DNA from: Zoogloea sp.
GTDB taxonomy: Bacteria > Pseudomonadota > Gammaproteobacteria > Burkholderiales > Rhodocyclaceae
DNA length: 64,000 nt
Direction of reading: 5' to 3'
Assembly: GCF_030157465.1 (NCBI RefSeq)
Contig: NZ_JAOAUU010000079.1
Coordinates: 62,001 to 126,000, forward strand
A model generated the notes under the pieces. The model searched no databases, was not told the origin of the DNA, and worked only from the letters and a program-made list of their open reading frames with translations. A program made the translations under genes and the position numbers. This document shows positions 18,109-25,090 of the stretch, piece after piece. Positions within the stretch are counted from its first letter, which is position 1. Every line of letters starts with the position of its first letter.

Positions 18109-18656
18109 GCACGCTCCCCGCCCGCAAGCTGCGTGTGGCCACCGCCTCGCTGGCCGGCTGCTTCGGCTGCCACATGTCCTTTCTCGACATCGACGAGCAC
18201 CTTTTCGAACTGGTGGACATCATCGAGTTCGACCGCTCGCCGCTCACCGACATCAAGGAAGTCGGCCCCTGCGACATCGGCATCATCGAAGGCGGCGTGT
18301 GCAACTCCGAAAACGTTCACGTGCTGCGCGAATTTCGCCGCAACTGCAAAACCCTGATTGCCCTTGGAGCCTGCGCGGTCAATGGCGGCCTGCCCGCCCA
18401 GCGCAACCACATTCCGCTCGCCGAGTGCCTGCGCGAGGTGTATCAGTTTCGCCCCGGCGTCGAAAACGGCCAGATTCCCAACGACCCGGAACTCCCGCTG
18501 CCGCTGGACAAGGTGCGGCCGATCCACGAAGTCGTGCGCATCGACTATTTCATTCCCGGCTGCCCGCCCTCCGGCCCGGCAATCTGGAAATTTCTCACCG
18601 ACCTGATCGCCGGCCGCACGCCGCGGCTCACCGGCGGCCTGCTGCACTACGACTGA
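18105..18656 (+). CDS. hoxY: NAD-reducing hydrogenase, small subunit HoxY
   Basis: HoxY holds the 4Fe-4S cluster proximal to the NiFe site. The 183-residue protein has the cluster ligands in SLAGCFGCHMSFLDID, then GGVCNSEN, LGACAVNGG and YFIPGCPPSG, the arrangement seen in group 3d small subunits. No Tat signal is present, consistent with a cytoplasmic enzyme. It is shorter than the C. necator protein (about 209 residues), mainly at the N-terminus. It is followed 14 bases later by hoxH. Confidence 0.95.
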   Translation: MSTLPARKLRVATASLAGCFGCHMSFLDIDEHLFELVDIIEFDRSPLTDIKEVGPCDIGIIEGGVCNSENVHVLREFRRNCKTLIALGACAVNGGLPAQRNHIPLAECLREVYQFRPGVENGQIPNDPELPLPLDKVRPIHEVVRIDYFIPGCPPSGPAIWKFLTDLIAGRTPRLTGGLLHYD

Positions 18657-18670
18657 ACTGAGGTTCCGCC

Positions 18671-20137
18671 ATGAGCTTCGAACTGGAAACCGCCACCAAC
18701 CGCGAGAGCCTGCGCCGGGTCGCCATCGATCCCGTCTCCCGCGTCGAAGGCCACGGCAAGGTCACCCTGCTGCTCGACGAGGCCGGCCACGTCAAGGAGG
18801 CGCGGCTGCACATTGTCGAATTCCGCGGCTTCGAAAAATTCATCCAGGGCCGGCCCTATTGGGAAGTGCCGGTGATGGTCCAGCGCCTGTGCGGCATCTG
18901 CCCGGTCAGCCACCACCTGGCCGCCGCCAAGGCCCTCGACCCCGTGGTGGGCGCGGTGCCCATCACCGCCACCGCCGAGAAAATCCGGCGCCTGATGCAC
19001 TACGGCCAGATTCTCCAGTCCCACGCGCTGCACTTCTTCCACCTGTCGTCGCCCGATTTACTGTTTGGCTTCGAATCCCCGGTACAGCAGCGCAACATCG
19101 TTGGCGTGGCCGGTGCGTATCCGGAAGTGGCCAGACAGGGCGTGCTGCTGCGCAAGTTTGGCCAGGAAGTCATCCGCATCACCGCCGGCAAGCGTGTGCA
19201 CGGCACCGGCGCGGTGCCCGGCGGCGTGAACAAATCCCTCACCCCGGCCGAACGCGACGAGCTGCTGCAGGACGCCGACCAGATGATCCAGTGGAGCCGC
19301 GACGCCGTGCATCTGGCGCGCCGCCTCCACGAAACAAACGGCTCGCTCTACGACGAATTCGGGCTGTTCCGCAGCCACCTCTTCAGCCTCGTGCGCGCCG
19401 ACGGCGCGATGGATCTCTACGACGGCCACCTGCGCCTGCGCGACGCCCGCGGCCAGATCGTCCGCGACGATCTCGCCTGCGACGACTACGACAGCTTCAT
19501 CCGTGAAGAGGTCAAATCGTGGAGCTACATGAAGTTCCCGTACATCACCGAACTCGGCCCCGCACGGGGCTGGTACAAGGTCGGCCCCCTGGCGCGGGTA
19601 CAGAACTGCGACTTCATCCCCAGCACGCTCGCCGAAATCGAACGCCAGGCCTTCATCGCCCACGGCGACGGCGAGCCCATTCACGCCCCGCTGGCCTACC
19701 ACTGGGCGCGCATGATCGAAATGCTCCACGCCGCCGAAGTCATCCGCAGCCTCCTCGACGACCCGGACATCCTCTCCGGAAACCGCATGGCCGAGGGCCC
19801 GCGCGGGCGTGAAGGCGTCGGCATCATCGAAGCGCCGCGCGGCACGCTGATCCACCATTACCGCGTCGGCGACGACGACCTCGTCAGCTACTGCAACCTG
19901 ATCGTCTCCACCACCCACAACAATCAGGCCATGAACGAAGCCGTGCGCCAGGTCGCCCGCCGTTATTTGGACGGGCGCCAGCTCACCGAAGGCCTGCTGA
20001 ACCACATCGAGGTGGCCATCCGCGCCTTCGACCCCTGCCTCTCCTGCGCCACCCATGCGCTCGGCAAGATGCCGCTGGCGGTCGAACTGCTCGATGCCGG
20101 CGGCGCGCTTCTCGACCACGCCTCAACTGGCGGCTGA
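18671..20137 (+). CDS. hoxH: NAD-reducing hydrogenase, NiFe large subunit HoxH
   Basis: HoxH contains the NiFe active site. Both nickel-binding pairs are intact: RLCGICPVSHH near residues 72-82 and DPCLSCATH at 454-462. After His462 there is a 26-residue C-terminal extension that should be cut off by the endopeptidase encoded just downstream (hoxW) once nickel is inserted. The 488-residue precursor equals the C. necator length. The intact ligands argue for an active enzyme and not an H2-sensing or degenerate homologue. Confidence 0.97.
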   Translation: MSFELETATNRESLRRVAIDPVSRVEGHGKVTLLLDEAGHVKEARLHIVEFRGFEKFIQGRPYWEVPVMVQRLCGICPVSHHLAAAKALDPVVGAVPITATAEKIRRLMHYGQILQSHALHFFHLSSPDLLFGFESPVQQRNIVGVAGAYPEVARQGVLLRKFGQEVIRITAGKRVHGTGAVPGGVNKSLTPAERDELLQDADQMIQWSRDAVHLARRLHETNGSLYDEFGLFRSHLFSLVRADGAMDLYDGHLRLRDARGQIVRDDLACDDYDSFIREEVKSWSYMKFPYITELGPARGWYKVGPLARVQNCDFIPSTLAEIERQAFIAHGDGEPIHAPLAYHWARMIEMLHAAEVIRSLLDDPDILSGNRMAEGPRGREGVGIIEAPRGTLIHHYRVGDDDLVSYCNLIVSTTHNNQAMNEAVRQVARRYLDGRQLTEGLLNHIEVAIRAFDPCLSCATHALGKMPLAVELLDAGGALLDHASTGG

Positions 20138-20146
20138 TTAATCATC

Positions 20147-20638
20147 ATGACACTGGTGGTGTTTGCGGTTGGCAACCCGTCCCGGGGCGACGACGCCCTC
20201 GGGCCGCTTCTGATGGCCGGGCTGGAAGCGCAGGATCAACCGGGCGTGGTGCTGATCAGCGATTTCCAGCTGCAGATCGAACATGCGCTGGACCTCGACG
20301 GCTGCGACCTGGCCCTGTTCATCGATGCGGGTACCGGCACCCCGGCGCCCTTCGAATTCCGCGAAACCGCGCCGGCCCCGGGCAGGCCGGTCAGCTCGCA
20401 CTCACTGGCGCCCGAAGCCGTGCTGAACGTGTTTGCCGACATCCGCGGCGTGCCTCCGCCGCCCGCCTTCGTGCTGTGCGTGCGGGGTGAGGATTTTGGC
20501 TTGGGAAAGGATTTGAGCGCCGCGGCCCGGCAGCATTTTGACGCCGCCGCAGCCCGGCTGGCGGCCTGCCTGGCCCGCCCCGACGCCACTTACTGGCGCC
20601 GGCTGACTGACGCCGACAGGCGCGTCATCACGACGTGA
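20147..20638 (+). CDS. hoxW: Hydrogenase maturation endopeptidase HoxW
   Basis: The 163-residue protein belongs to the HyaD/HycI/HoxW peptidase family. It has the N-terminal AVGNPSRGDDALGP with the nickel-recognising Asp, LFIDAGTG with the second conserved acid, and SSHSLAPEAVL with the His. It starts ten bases after hoxH, whose C-terminal extension it presumably removes. It is the only maturation gene in the cluster. Its 3' end overlaps by 11 bases the end of a convergent gene of unknown function. Confidence 0.9.
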   Translation: MTLVVFAVGNPSRGDDALGPLLMAGLEAQDQPGVVLISDFQLQIEHALDLDGCDLALFIDAGTGTPAPFEFRETAPAPGRPVSSHSLAPEAVLNVFADIRGVPPPPAFVLCVRGEDFGLGKDLSAAARQHFDAAAARLAACLARPDATYWRRLTDADRRVITT

Positions 20639-21122
20639 TCAGCCAGCGCCGCTTGCCGTATTCGTTGAGAAAAAGGCTCATCGCATGGCCGGCGCCCTCG
20701 GGCAGGCCACCCGCGCTGCGCAGCTGCACCGCCAGCACCAGCAAACCCAGCCCCTTCACCACCAGCTCGCCACGTACCAGCACAAGACGGTCGCAGGGCA
20801 TTGCGTGCCAGGCCGGCGACTGCACCTCGATGGGTATGTTCACGACACTGTTTCTGGACGCCAGCCAATCCCGGATCGGCTCCGCCAGGCCGGCGCTCGA
20901 CAGCACCCGCTCCGACTCGCCGCAACGGGCAAAGCCGCCTGCCCAAACCAGCTCCTCCCTGAGGCATTCGCCATCGGGGGACACGAAGGCGATGGCAATC
21001 CGTTCCGCATCAAGGGCACGCAGCAGCTGCCGCAAGGCCCGCAGGCAGGCAAACCGGACGTCGTCCAGATGACGGACGAGCGCTGCACCGGCTATCGCAG
21101 CCTCGGAAACGGGATCACCCAT
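20628..21122 (-). CDS. Uncharacterised 164-residue protein
   Basis: I do not recognise a family. The product lacks a signal peptide and membrane helices. The middle part, RIAIAFVSPDGECLREELVW and VVNIPIEVQSPAWHAMPCD, alternates hydrophobic strands in a way that resembles a small GAF-like or PAS-like sensor fold, but no signature supports it. The ATG at 21122 has GGAG just upstream; the frame is open 26 codons further. It converges on hoxW and has a 455-base palindrome-rich region upstream, unusual for such a small gene. It might be a sensor or regulator, but that is only a guess. Confidence 0.55.
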   Translation of the reverse strand: MGDPVSEAAIAGAALVRHLDDVRFACLRALRQLLRALDAERIAIAFVSPDGECLREELVWAGGFARCGESERVLSSAGLAEPIRDWLASRNSVVNIPIEVQSPAWHAMPCDRLVLVRGELVVKGLGLLVLAVQLRSAGGLPEGAGHAMSLFLNEYGKRRWLITS

Positions 21123-21577
21123 GTACTCCAATCCCCCAAGTGGCCGCCCATCCGGCCTGCTTGCATGCGGTGACCACAAAGCCTGTTCTGTGCATGACAT
21201 CGTTTGTCACCTGTGCCCTTGCAGCCTGCCGGACAAGGCCGGCACAGCAAAAAAGCAAAATGAAAAGGCAAAACGACGAAGTCACAAGAAATGTGACATT
21301 CGAACAAAATCTCGTATTGCCGGAAAAAGTAGACGATCGCGTTTTTCACACAATCCTGTGAATTAACGAAATTTTATAAATTAACCGGCAATACAAGCGT
21401 GCGCTATTGCGCAGGCCCGCTTGGCGCAGACGCCAACAAAGTCACACTGAATGACAATTCGATGCACCACAGCCCTCATGTGACAAGGGCCCACACGTGA
21501 TGTGCGAGCCCTGGGGCAATGCGGATGGGGTGAGAGAGGCCGGCCGGCAGATGCGCCGCCGAGCTGTCAGGCCATGT
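21123..21577. other. Palindrome-rich intergenic region
   Basis: No gene is supported here. The stretch is much richer in A and T than its surroundings and carries several inverted repeats: GTCACA-N5-TGTGAC at 21281-21297, TTCACA-N6-TGTGAA at 21345-21362 inside a wider symmetric element, TGCGC-TATT-GCGCA at 21400-21413, TTGGCG-CAGA-CGCCAA at 21421-21436, and further isolated GTCACA (21441) and TGTGAC (21479) half-sites. It holds the promoter region of the 20628-21122 gene and the end of the regulator gene at 21578. Confidence 0.6.
21314..21394. promoter_or_regulatory. Concentric inverted repeats, 81 bases
   Basis: Ten-base perfect arms GTATTGCCGG (21314-21323) and CCGGCAATAC (21385-21394) share their centre, to within half a base, with the inner dyad TTCACA-N6-TGTGAA (21345-21362). 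Four more symmetric bases (CGTT/AACG at 21340-21343 and 21365-21368) fall on the outer axis. The element could be an operator for an oligomeric regulator or a structured RNA. Confidence 0.5.
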
Positions 21578-22201
21578 TCAGGCAGTTCGCCCGCGGCGCT
21601 GCATGGCCATGATCTTGGCCTGCACGTAGCCCTTCAGCTCACGGAAGGGAACAGGCTTGCTGTAGAAGATGACATCGGGCGGCAGACCACCGTTCTCGAG
21701 GATTTCCTCCTCGGTCAGGCCGCTGACCACGACGATGTCGAGATCCTGCAACTGGGGGTCGGCACGCAAGCGGCGGATCATCTCGAACCCGTCGATACCC
21801 GGCATGCGCAAGTCGGTGATCAGCAGGTCGGGCGGCAGGCGCCCGATCTCCAGCAGGCCGTCGATACCGCTGAAAACCATGCGGACCTGCATCGGCAGCG
21901 CCCAGGACGACAGGGTGTGTTCGTAGAGCTTCTGGAGGATGCGATCGTCTTCGGCCACCAGCACCTGAAGGCTGTTGGCCTGCGGACGCGGCGTATTCTG
22001 CCCGCCACCGGCCATGGAACGGGCGCGGAACTCCTCGATGGAGCTGACCCGGATTCGCCGATGTCCCCCCGCAGTTTTCCAGCCCTCCAGCTGGCCGTTT
22101 TCGACCATTTGCTGGACGGTACCCAAAGACAGGCCCAGACGCTGGGCGGCTTCGGAAGTGCTGCAGTATTCCTTTTCAGGAGAGTCGGGCGTGACGGCCA
22201 T
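21578..22201 (-). CDS. Response regulator with N-terminal MerR/excisionase-type helix-turn-helix
   Basis: The 207-residue protein has an inverted domain order. Residues 10-60 form an excisionase/MerR-like DNA-binding helix-turn-helix (CSTSEAAQRLGLSLGTVQQM followed by GWKTAGGHRRI). Residues 78-200 form a receiver with EDD near residue 84, phospho-acceptor Asp130 in LLITDLRMPG, and a conserved Lys in FYSKPV. It probably binds DNA in a phosphorylation-dependent way. No kinase gene is adjacent, so its partner is unknown. It is transcribed from the 483-base gap upstream and ends in front of the palindrome-rich region, which could contain its targets. Confidence 0.85.
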   Translation of the reverse strand: MAVTPDSPEKEYCSTSEAAQRLGLSLGTVQQMVENGQLEGWKTAGGHRRIRVSSIEEFRARSMAGGGQNTPRPQANSLQVLVAEDDRILQKLYEHTLSSWALPMQVRMVFSGIDGLLEIGRLPPDLLITDLRMPGIDGFEMIRRLRADPQLQDLDIVVVSGLTEEEILENGGLPPDVIFYSKPVPFRELKGYVQAKIMAMQRRGRTA

Positions 22202-22684
22202 GGATCAATCGGACAGAAAGAACAAAAGTTTCAATGATGGTAACAGCTTAGCCGGCAATGACGCGAAACCAAGTCATTGCATCCGCATAGAACAATTTCG
22301 TCAGAATAACCAATTTTGTCAAAAAGGCGGAACCAGGAACACCTTCGCGCGGAATCGGCACTTTAGTCAAATCCAGCCCCCAACGAGGGCGATCTGCGCG
22401 GATGACAGCCACATTTTCGATCAACAGCCCTCGCAAACCCCAAAAGGCTATCAGCCCCTTTTGGTTGAATCGCCCTCACCGCAAGGACGGCTCAAGCCCG
22501 CTAGTGTAACAGCTTGACGCCCCTTCAAAAGAACCGGCCATGACGCCGCCGGAGCGTCCCGCCCGCCGGGCGATGCCCGCGAAGCCTTGCAGGTGCCCAT
22601 CGAAGCCGACGTCCCCCGGCGCTTTCTTGCGACAACGCGAAAGGCTCATGCCTGCAAGGCGGAGCGTATGCATTTGCATGCTTG
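22202..22684. other. Intergenic region between two regulator genes
   Basis: This gap has no supportable gene; a 62-codon frame on the minus strand lacks any recognisable feature. The first 250 bases are AT-rich and should hold the promoter of the helix-turn-helix/receiver gene. The distal part carries copy 1 of a 52-base interspersed repeat (22615-22666), after which the LuxR gene ends. Confidence 0.6.
22615..22666. repeat. Interspersed 52-base repeat, copy 1
   Basis: The sequence from CCCGGCGCTTTCTTGCGAC to the end TGCAAGGCGGAGCG recurs at 24892-24943 in the same orientation with 50 of 52 positions identical (AA replaced by GC in the middle). Both copies are non-coding and bracket the LuxR-pseudopilin end of the secretion cluster. 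The internal GGCTCATGCC/GCAAGGC segments are partly self-complementary. Confidence 0.85.
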
Positions 22685-23440
22685 TCAGCCCCCGGCGCCG
22701 TCGCCGGCAAAGGCCATGCCGGAGGTTACCGCGGCGGCTTCGGCGCGGTTTGCCACGGCGAGCTTGCGCAGCGCCTGCTGGACATGGCTCTTGACGGTGA
22801 GCGGGCTGAGCCCGAGCGCCAGGGCGATTTCCGTGTTGGTCTTGCCACTGCGAACACCTGCGAGCACCTGGCTCTGGCGGCGCGACAGAAGCACGGCCTT
22901 CTGCCCCGGCGTGTCCTCGTCGCGCAAACCGGCGAGCGCGAAATAAAGATGCGGCAGCAACAGCTCGGCCAGGTAGATCTCCCGCGACGCGGGCCTGGTG
23001 GCCATGCCCAGAAAGATGAAGGCACAGGCCCCTCGCCCCCCCGAGGCCTTGGTGCAATGCACCAGCGCATGCTGCCCGCCGGTCTTGTCCACCAGGGAAG
23101 CCAGCTGCGACGCGCCATCATGGGCGGTGTGCACATAGGGCCGACGCCCCTGGCGTGACCAGTTGAGGACGATTTCGGCGCGCAAGCCGGCCTTCGTCGC
23201 CCTCAGGAATGATTCGGTGTCGTCGCTGATGACGCCTCTCGAAAACACCTCCGGATGGCAAGCGTCGCCCGGCCCGTCCGGCAGAAAGACGAGGGTTTCG
23301 TGGGGCAGAAAACTCTGCAGCGCGCCCTGGGCCCACAGGTAGTAATCGCTGCGGCGCCGGATGCGTATGGCGCCATCGAGGGTGGCGGCCAGGCGCTCGA
23401 GTTCGTAGGCGTCGAAGCTGACGGCCTGCAGGGCAGTCAC
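22685..23440 (-). CDS. LuxR-type regulator at the end of the secretion cluster
   Basis: The 251-residue protein ends in a LuxR/FixJ helix-turn-helix (about residues 185-240: LSRRQSQVLAGVRSGKTNTE then LSPLTVKSHVQQALRKL). The N-terminal 170 residues begin with a helical segment and contain DYYLWAQGALQSFLPHE, resembling EpsA-type regulators found with PEP-CTERM/exosortase or predicted secretion clusters; no autoinducer-domain signature is obvious. The start codon overlaps the stop of a pseudopilin gene in ATGA, so it is very likely co-transcribed with the secretion genes and may regulate them. The EpsA-like assignment is from memory of the family and not from a search. Confidence 0.8.
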   Translation of the reverse strand: MTALQAVSFDAYELERLAATLDGAIRIRRRSDYYLWAQGALQSFLPHETLVFLPDGPGDACHPEVFSRGVISDDTESFLRATKAGLRAEIVLNWSRQGRRPYVHTAHDGASQLASLVDKTGGQHALVHCTKASGGRGACAFIFLGMATRPASREIYLAELLLPHLYFALAGLRDEDTPGQKAVLLSRRQSQVLAGVRSGKTNTEIALALGLSPLTVKSHVQQALRKLAVANRAEAAAVTSGMAFAGDGAGG

Positions 23441-23913
23441 CGGGGCTCCTCGCGAAACAGCCAGTCCGCATAGCGGGCCTCGCCGGCAGCCCCCCCCACG
23501 CTGACCCAGGCCGGCAGGGCGGCGCTTCGCAAGGCCACACGGGTGGAGCGGCTGCGGATGCCCACGATCTGCTCGCCCTGGCGCTCGACGATCCAGTCGG
23601 CCTCGCCGGTCATCGGGTCGCGGTAGAGCCTGCGCAAGTGGCGCAGCACGAAGGGCTGGCGCGGGTCGAGCAGCAGATCCCGCAGCGCCCGCGGGCCTTC
23701 GCCCGATCCACCCCCGGCCCCCGGATCGGCCGCCCGATAGCGGCTGATCGCCCGCGCGAATTCACCGCCGATGAAAAGCAGCTCGGCCTCCCGCTCGCGC
23801 TGAGCCTGGGTGGCCCACAGCGTGCCGAAACGCGCCAGGCCCAGCCCCAGCGCGGCTACCGCGAAGAGCATCAGCAGGTAGGTGGCGCCGGCCTGGCGCT
23901 GCCGGCGCGTCAT
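23437..23913 (-). CDS. Pseudopilin-like protein without the conserved Glu5
   Basis: The 158-residue product has a single N-terminal hydrophobic helix after a basic leader (RRQRQAG-ATYLLMLFAVAAL). Position and layout match a pseudopilin, but the residue five places after the putative cleavage glycine is Leu and not Glu, as in some GspK-like minor pseudopilins. The remainder includes ELLFIGGEFARAISRYRAA and DPRQPFVLRHLRRLYRDPMT, a pattern seen in PulG-like proteins of non-canonical type II clusters. It overlaps its neighbours by four bases on each side. It is probably an inner-membrane pseudopilus-tip or adaptor protein. Confidence 0.75.
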   Translation of the reverse strand: MTRRQRQAGATYLLMLFAVAALGLGLARFGTLWATQAQREREAELLFIGGEFARAISRYRAADPGAGGGSGEGPRALRDLLLDPRQPFVLRHLRRLYRDPMTGEADWIVERQGEQIVGIRSRSTRVALRSAALPAWVSVGGAAGEARYADWLFREEPR

Positions 23914-24296
23914 AGCTCGCCAAAGGCCTGGCCGTCGCGGGCCAGGCCCTGCGCGCTGCTGCGGATGTCCCAGACTCCGCTGAGCCGGGTATCCGGCGGC
24001 GCAAGCAGCGTCCAGCTGTCGCGGCGCCCGGTGAGCGGGTCGAGGGGCAGCGCGCGCAGGTAGCGGCGGCTGACCAGCTCGTCCAGATCCTGGGGATAGT
24101 GGCCGGTGTCGCCGTGAAACTTGTCGATCGCGTCGCGGGTTACCGCGAGGGTTTCCAGCAGGGCCGCTTCCCGGGCCCGTTCGAGATGCCCGAAATAGCG
24201 CGGCGCGGCGATGGACAACAGCAACGCGACAATGGCCATCACCACCAGCAGTTCGACCAGCGTGAAGCCTGGTGAGCGGGCGCGCGTCATCACCAT
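23910..24296 (-). CDS. Type II secretion pseudopilin
   Basis: The 128-residue protein carries a canonical prepilin leader and methylation site, SPGFTLVELLVVMAIVALLL, with Glu5 after the cleaved Gly, followed by a periplasmic domain of about 95 residues with GHYPQDLDELV and LPLDPLTGRRDSW as in GspG/PulG proteins. It needs a prepilin peptidase, which is not encoded here. The start may be the ATG at 24296 or, two codons later, the ATG at 24290, which overlaps the preceding stop as TGATG. Confidence 0.88.
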   Translation of the reverse strand: MVMTRARSPGFTLVELLVVMAIVALLLSIAAPRYFGHLERAREAALLETLAVTRDAIDKFHGDTGHYPQDLDELVSRRYLRALPLDPLTGRRDSWTLLAPPDTRLSGVWDIRSSAQGLARDGQAFGEL

Positions 24297-24760
24297 TCCC
24301 GGTAGGGGATGCCGTTGAGCCCGGCGCCGGGCGCGCGGGAATACACGTCGAAGACATCCGCCCCCGCCGCCGGCGCATCGGGCGGGCTGGCGTAGCTGCG
24401 CAGCCCCCAGCTTGCGGCGGCGTCGAGGCTGGCGTCGGTGTTGAAGGGGTCGCGCGGGATGCGCCGCATCAGGTAGATGCGCGCCGCGCCGGGCGATTTG
24501 GCATCGGGCAGGCCTTTCACCAGGTCGTCGAGCCGGGGCGGATAGCCGCTGCCGTCTGCCGCGCGGGCGATACGCCCTTCGTCGGCATGACGCTTGTAGC
24601 TGTCGATGCCCTCGCGGAGCTGGCGCAGGGCCGTGCGCAACTCGCTCTCCCTGGCCCGCTGGGCGGTGAGCTGCATCACCGGCACCGCGATGGCCGCCAG
24701 CACGGCCACCACCGCCACGGTGACGATCATCTCGATCAGGGTGAAGCCACGCGATTTCAT
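24290..24760 (-). CDS. Type II secretion pseudopilin, GspG-like
   Basis: The 156-residue product begins MKSRGFTLIEMIVTVAVVAV, a standard prepilin cleavage site with Glu5, followed by a helix and the GspG-type YPPRLDDLVKGLP and RIPRDPFNT (calcium-loop region). I chose the ATG at 24760; the open frame continues 12 codons upstream without a leader-like sequence. It is the first of three coupled pseudopilin genes and is separated from the secretin gene upstream by 330 bases of repeat-rich DNA, so it may have its own promoter or depend on read-through. Confidence 0.88.
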   Translation of the reverse strand: MKSRGFTLIEMIVTVAVVAVLAAIAVPVMQLTAQRARESELRTALRQLREGIDSYKRHADEGRIARAADGSGYPPRLDDLVKGLPDAKSPGAARIYLMRRIPRDPFNTDASLDAAASWGLRSYASPPDAPAAGADVFDVYSRAPGAGLNGIPYREW

Positions 24761-25090
24761 CCTAGAAGCGGCAGTTGAACGCGCCCGATGGTGCATTCGG
24801 GCGGGTGACTGACGCGAAGCCGTGGGCCCCCGGCAACACCGCTACGCGATGCTGCCGCCCCCCGAGGGGGCAGCAAGAAAGCTTGGGGCGGCCCGGCGCT
24901 TTCTTGCGACAACGCGGCAGGCTCATGCCTGCAAGGCGGAGCGACAAAGTCAGGCGCCCGGCCGGATGTGCCAGCGGGTGCGTAGCGTAGTCACCCAACG
25001 GGTGAGCGCCGAACGGAGGAAAAAGACCTGTCTTCATGCGGTCTTCCGGGATGAACGAAAGCGGTCAACTGCCGTTTTTAGGATCATGGT
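24761..25090. other. Repeat-rich gap inside the secretion cluster
   Basis: No gene is supported. The gap interrupts an otherwise overlapping operon between the secretin and pseudopilin genes. It contains two potential stem-loops (24851-24874, arms GCTGC/GCAGC extended by C5/G5, and 24874-24906, perfect arms CAAGAAAGC/GCTTTCTTG) and copy 2 of the 52-base repeat (24892-24943). The remaining bases show nothing recognisable. It looks like a repeat insertion in a once-continuous operon. Confidence 0.65.
24892..24943. repeat. Interspersed 52-base repeat, copy 2
   Basis: This is the second copy of the repeat at 22615-22666, in direct orientation and 2.28 kb away, with two mismatches. Here the left end overlaps the second of two stem-loops, an arrangement absent from copy 1. 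Confidence 0.85.

Noticed and set aside
21281-21484. CRISPR or integron attC interpretation of the repeats
   Set aside because: The repeats are few, not evenly spaced and not near-identical, and no cas or integrase gene is present; the core-site bases of attC are not found.
22248-22436. 62-codon minus-strand frame in the gap before the helix-turn-helix/receiver gene
   Set aside because: No ribosome site, signal or domain; it lies in the probable promoter region of the regulator.
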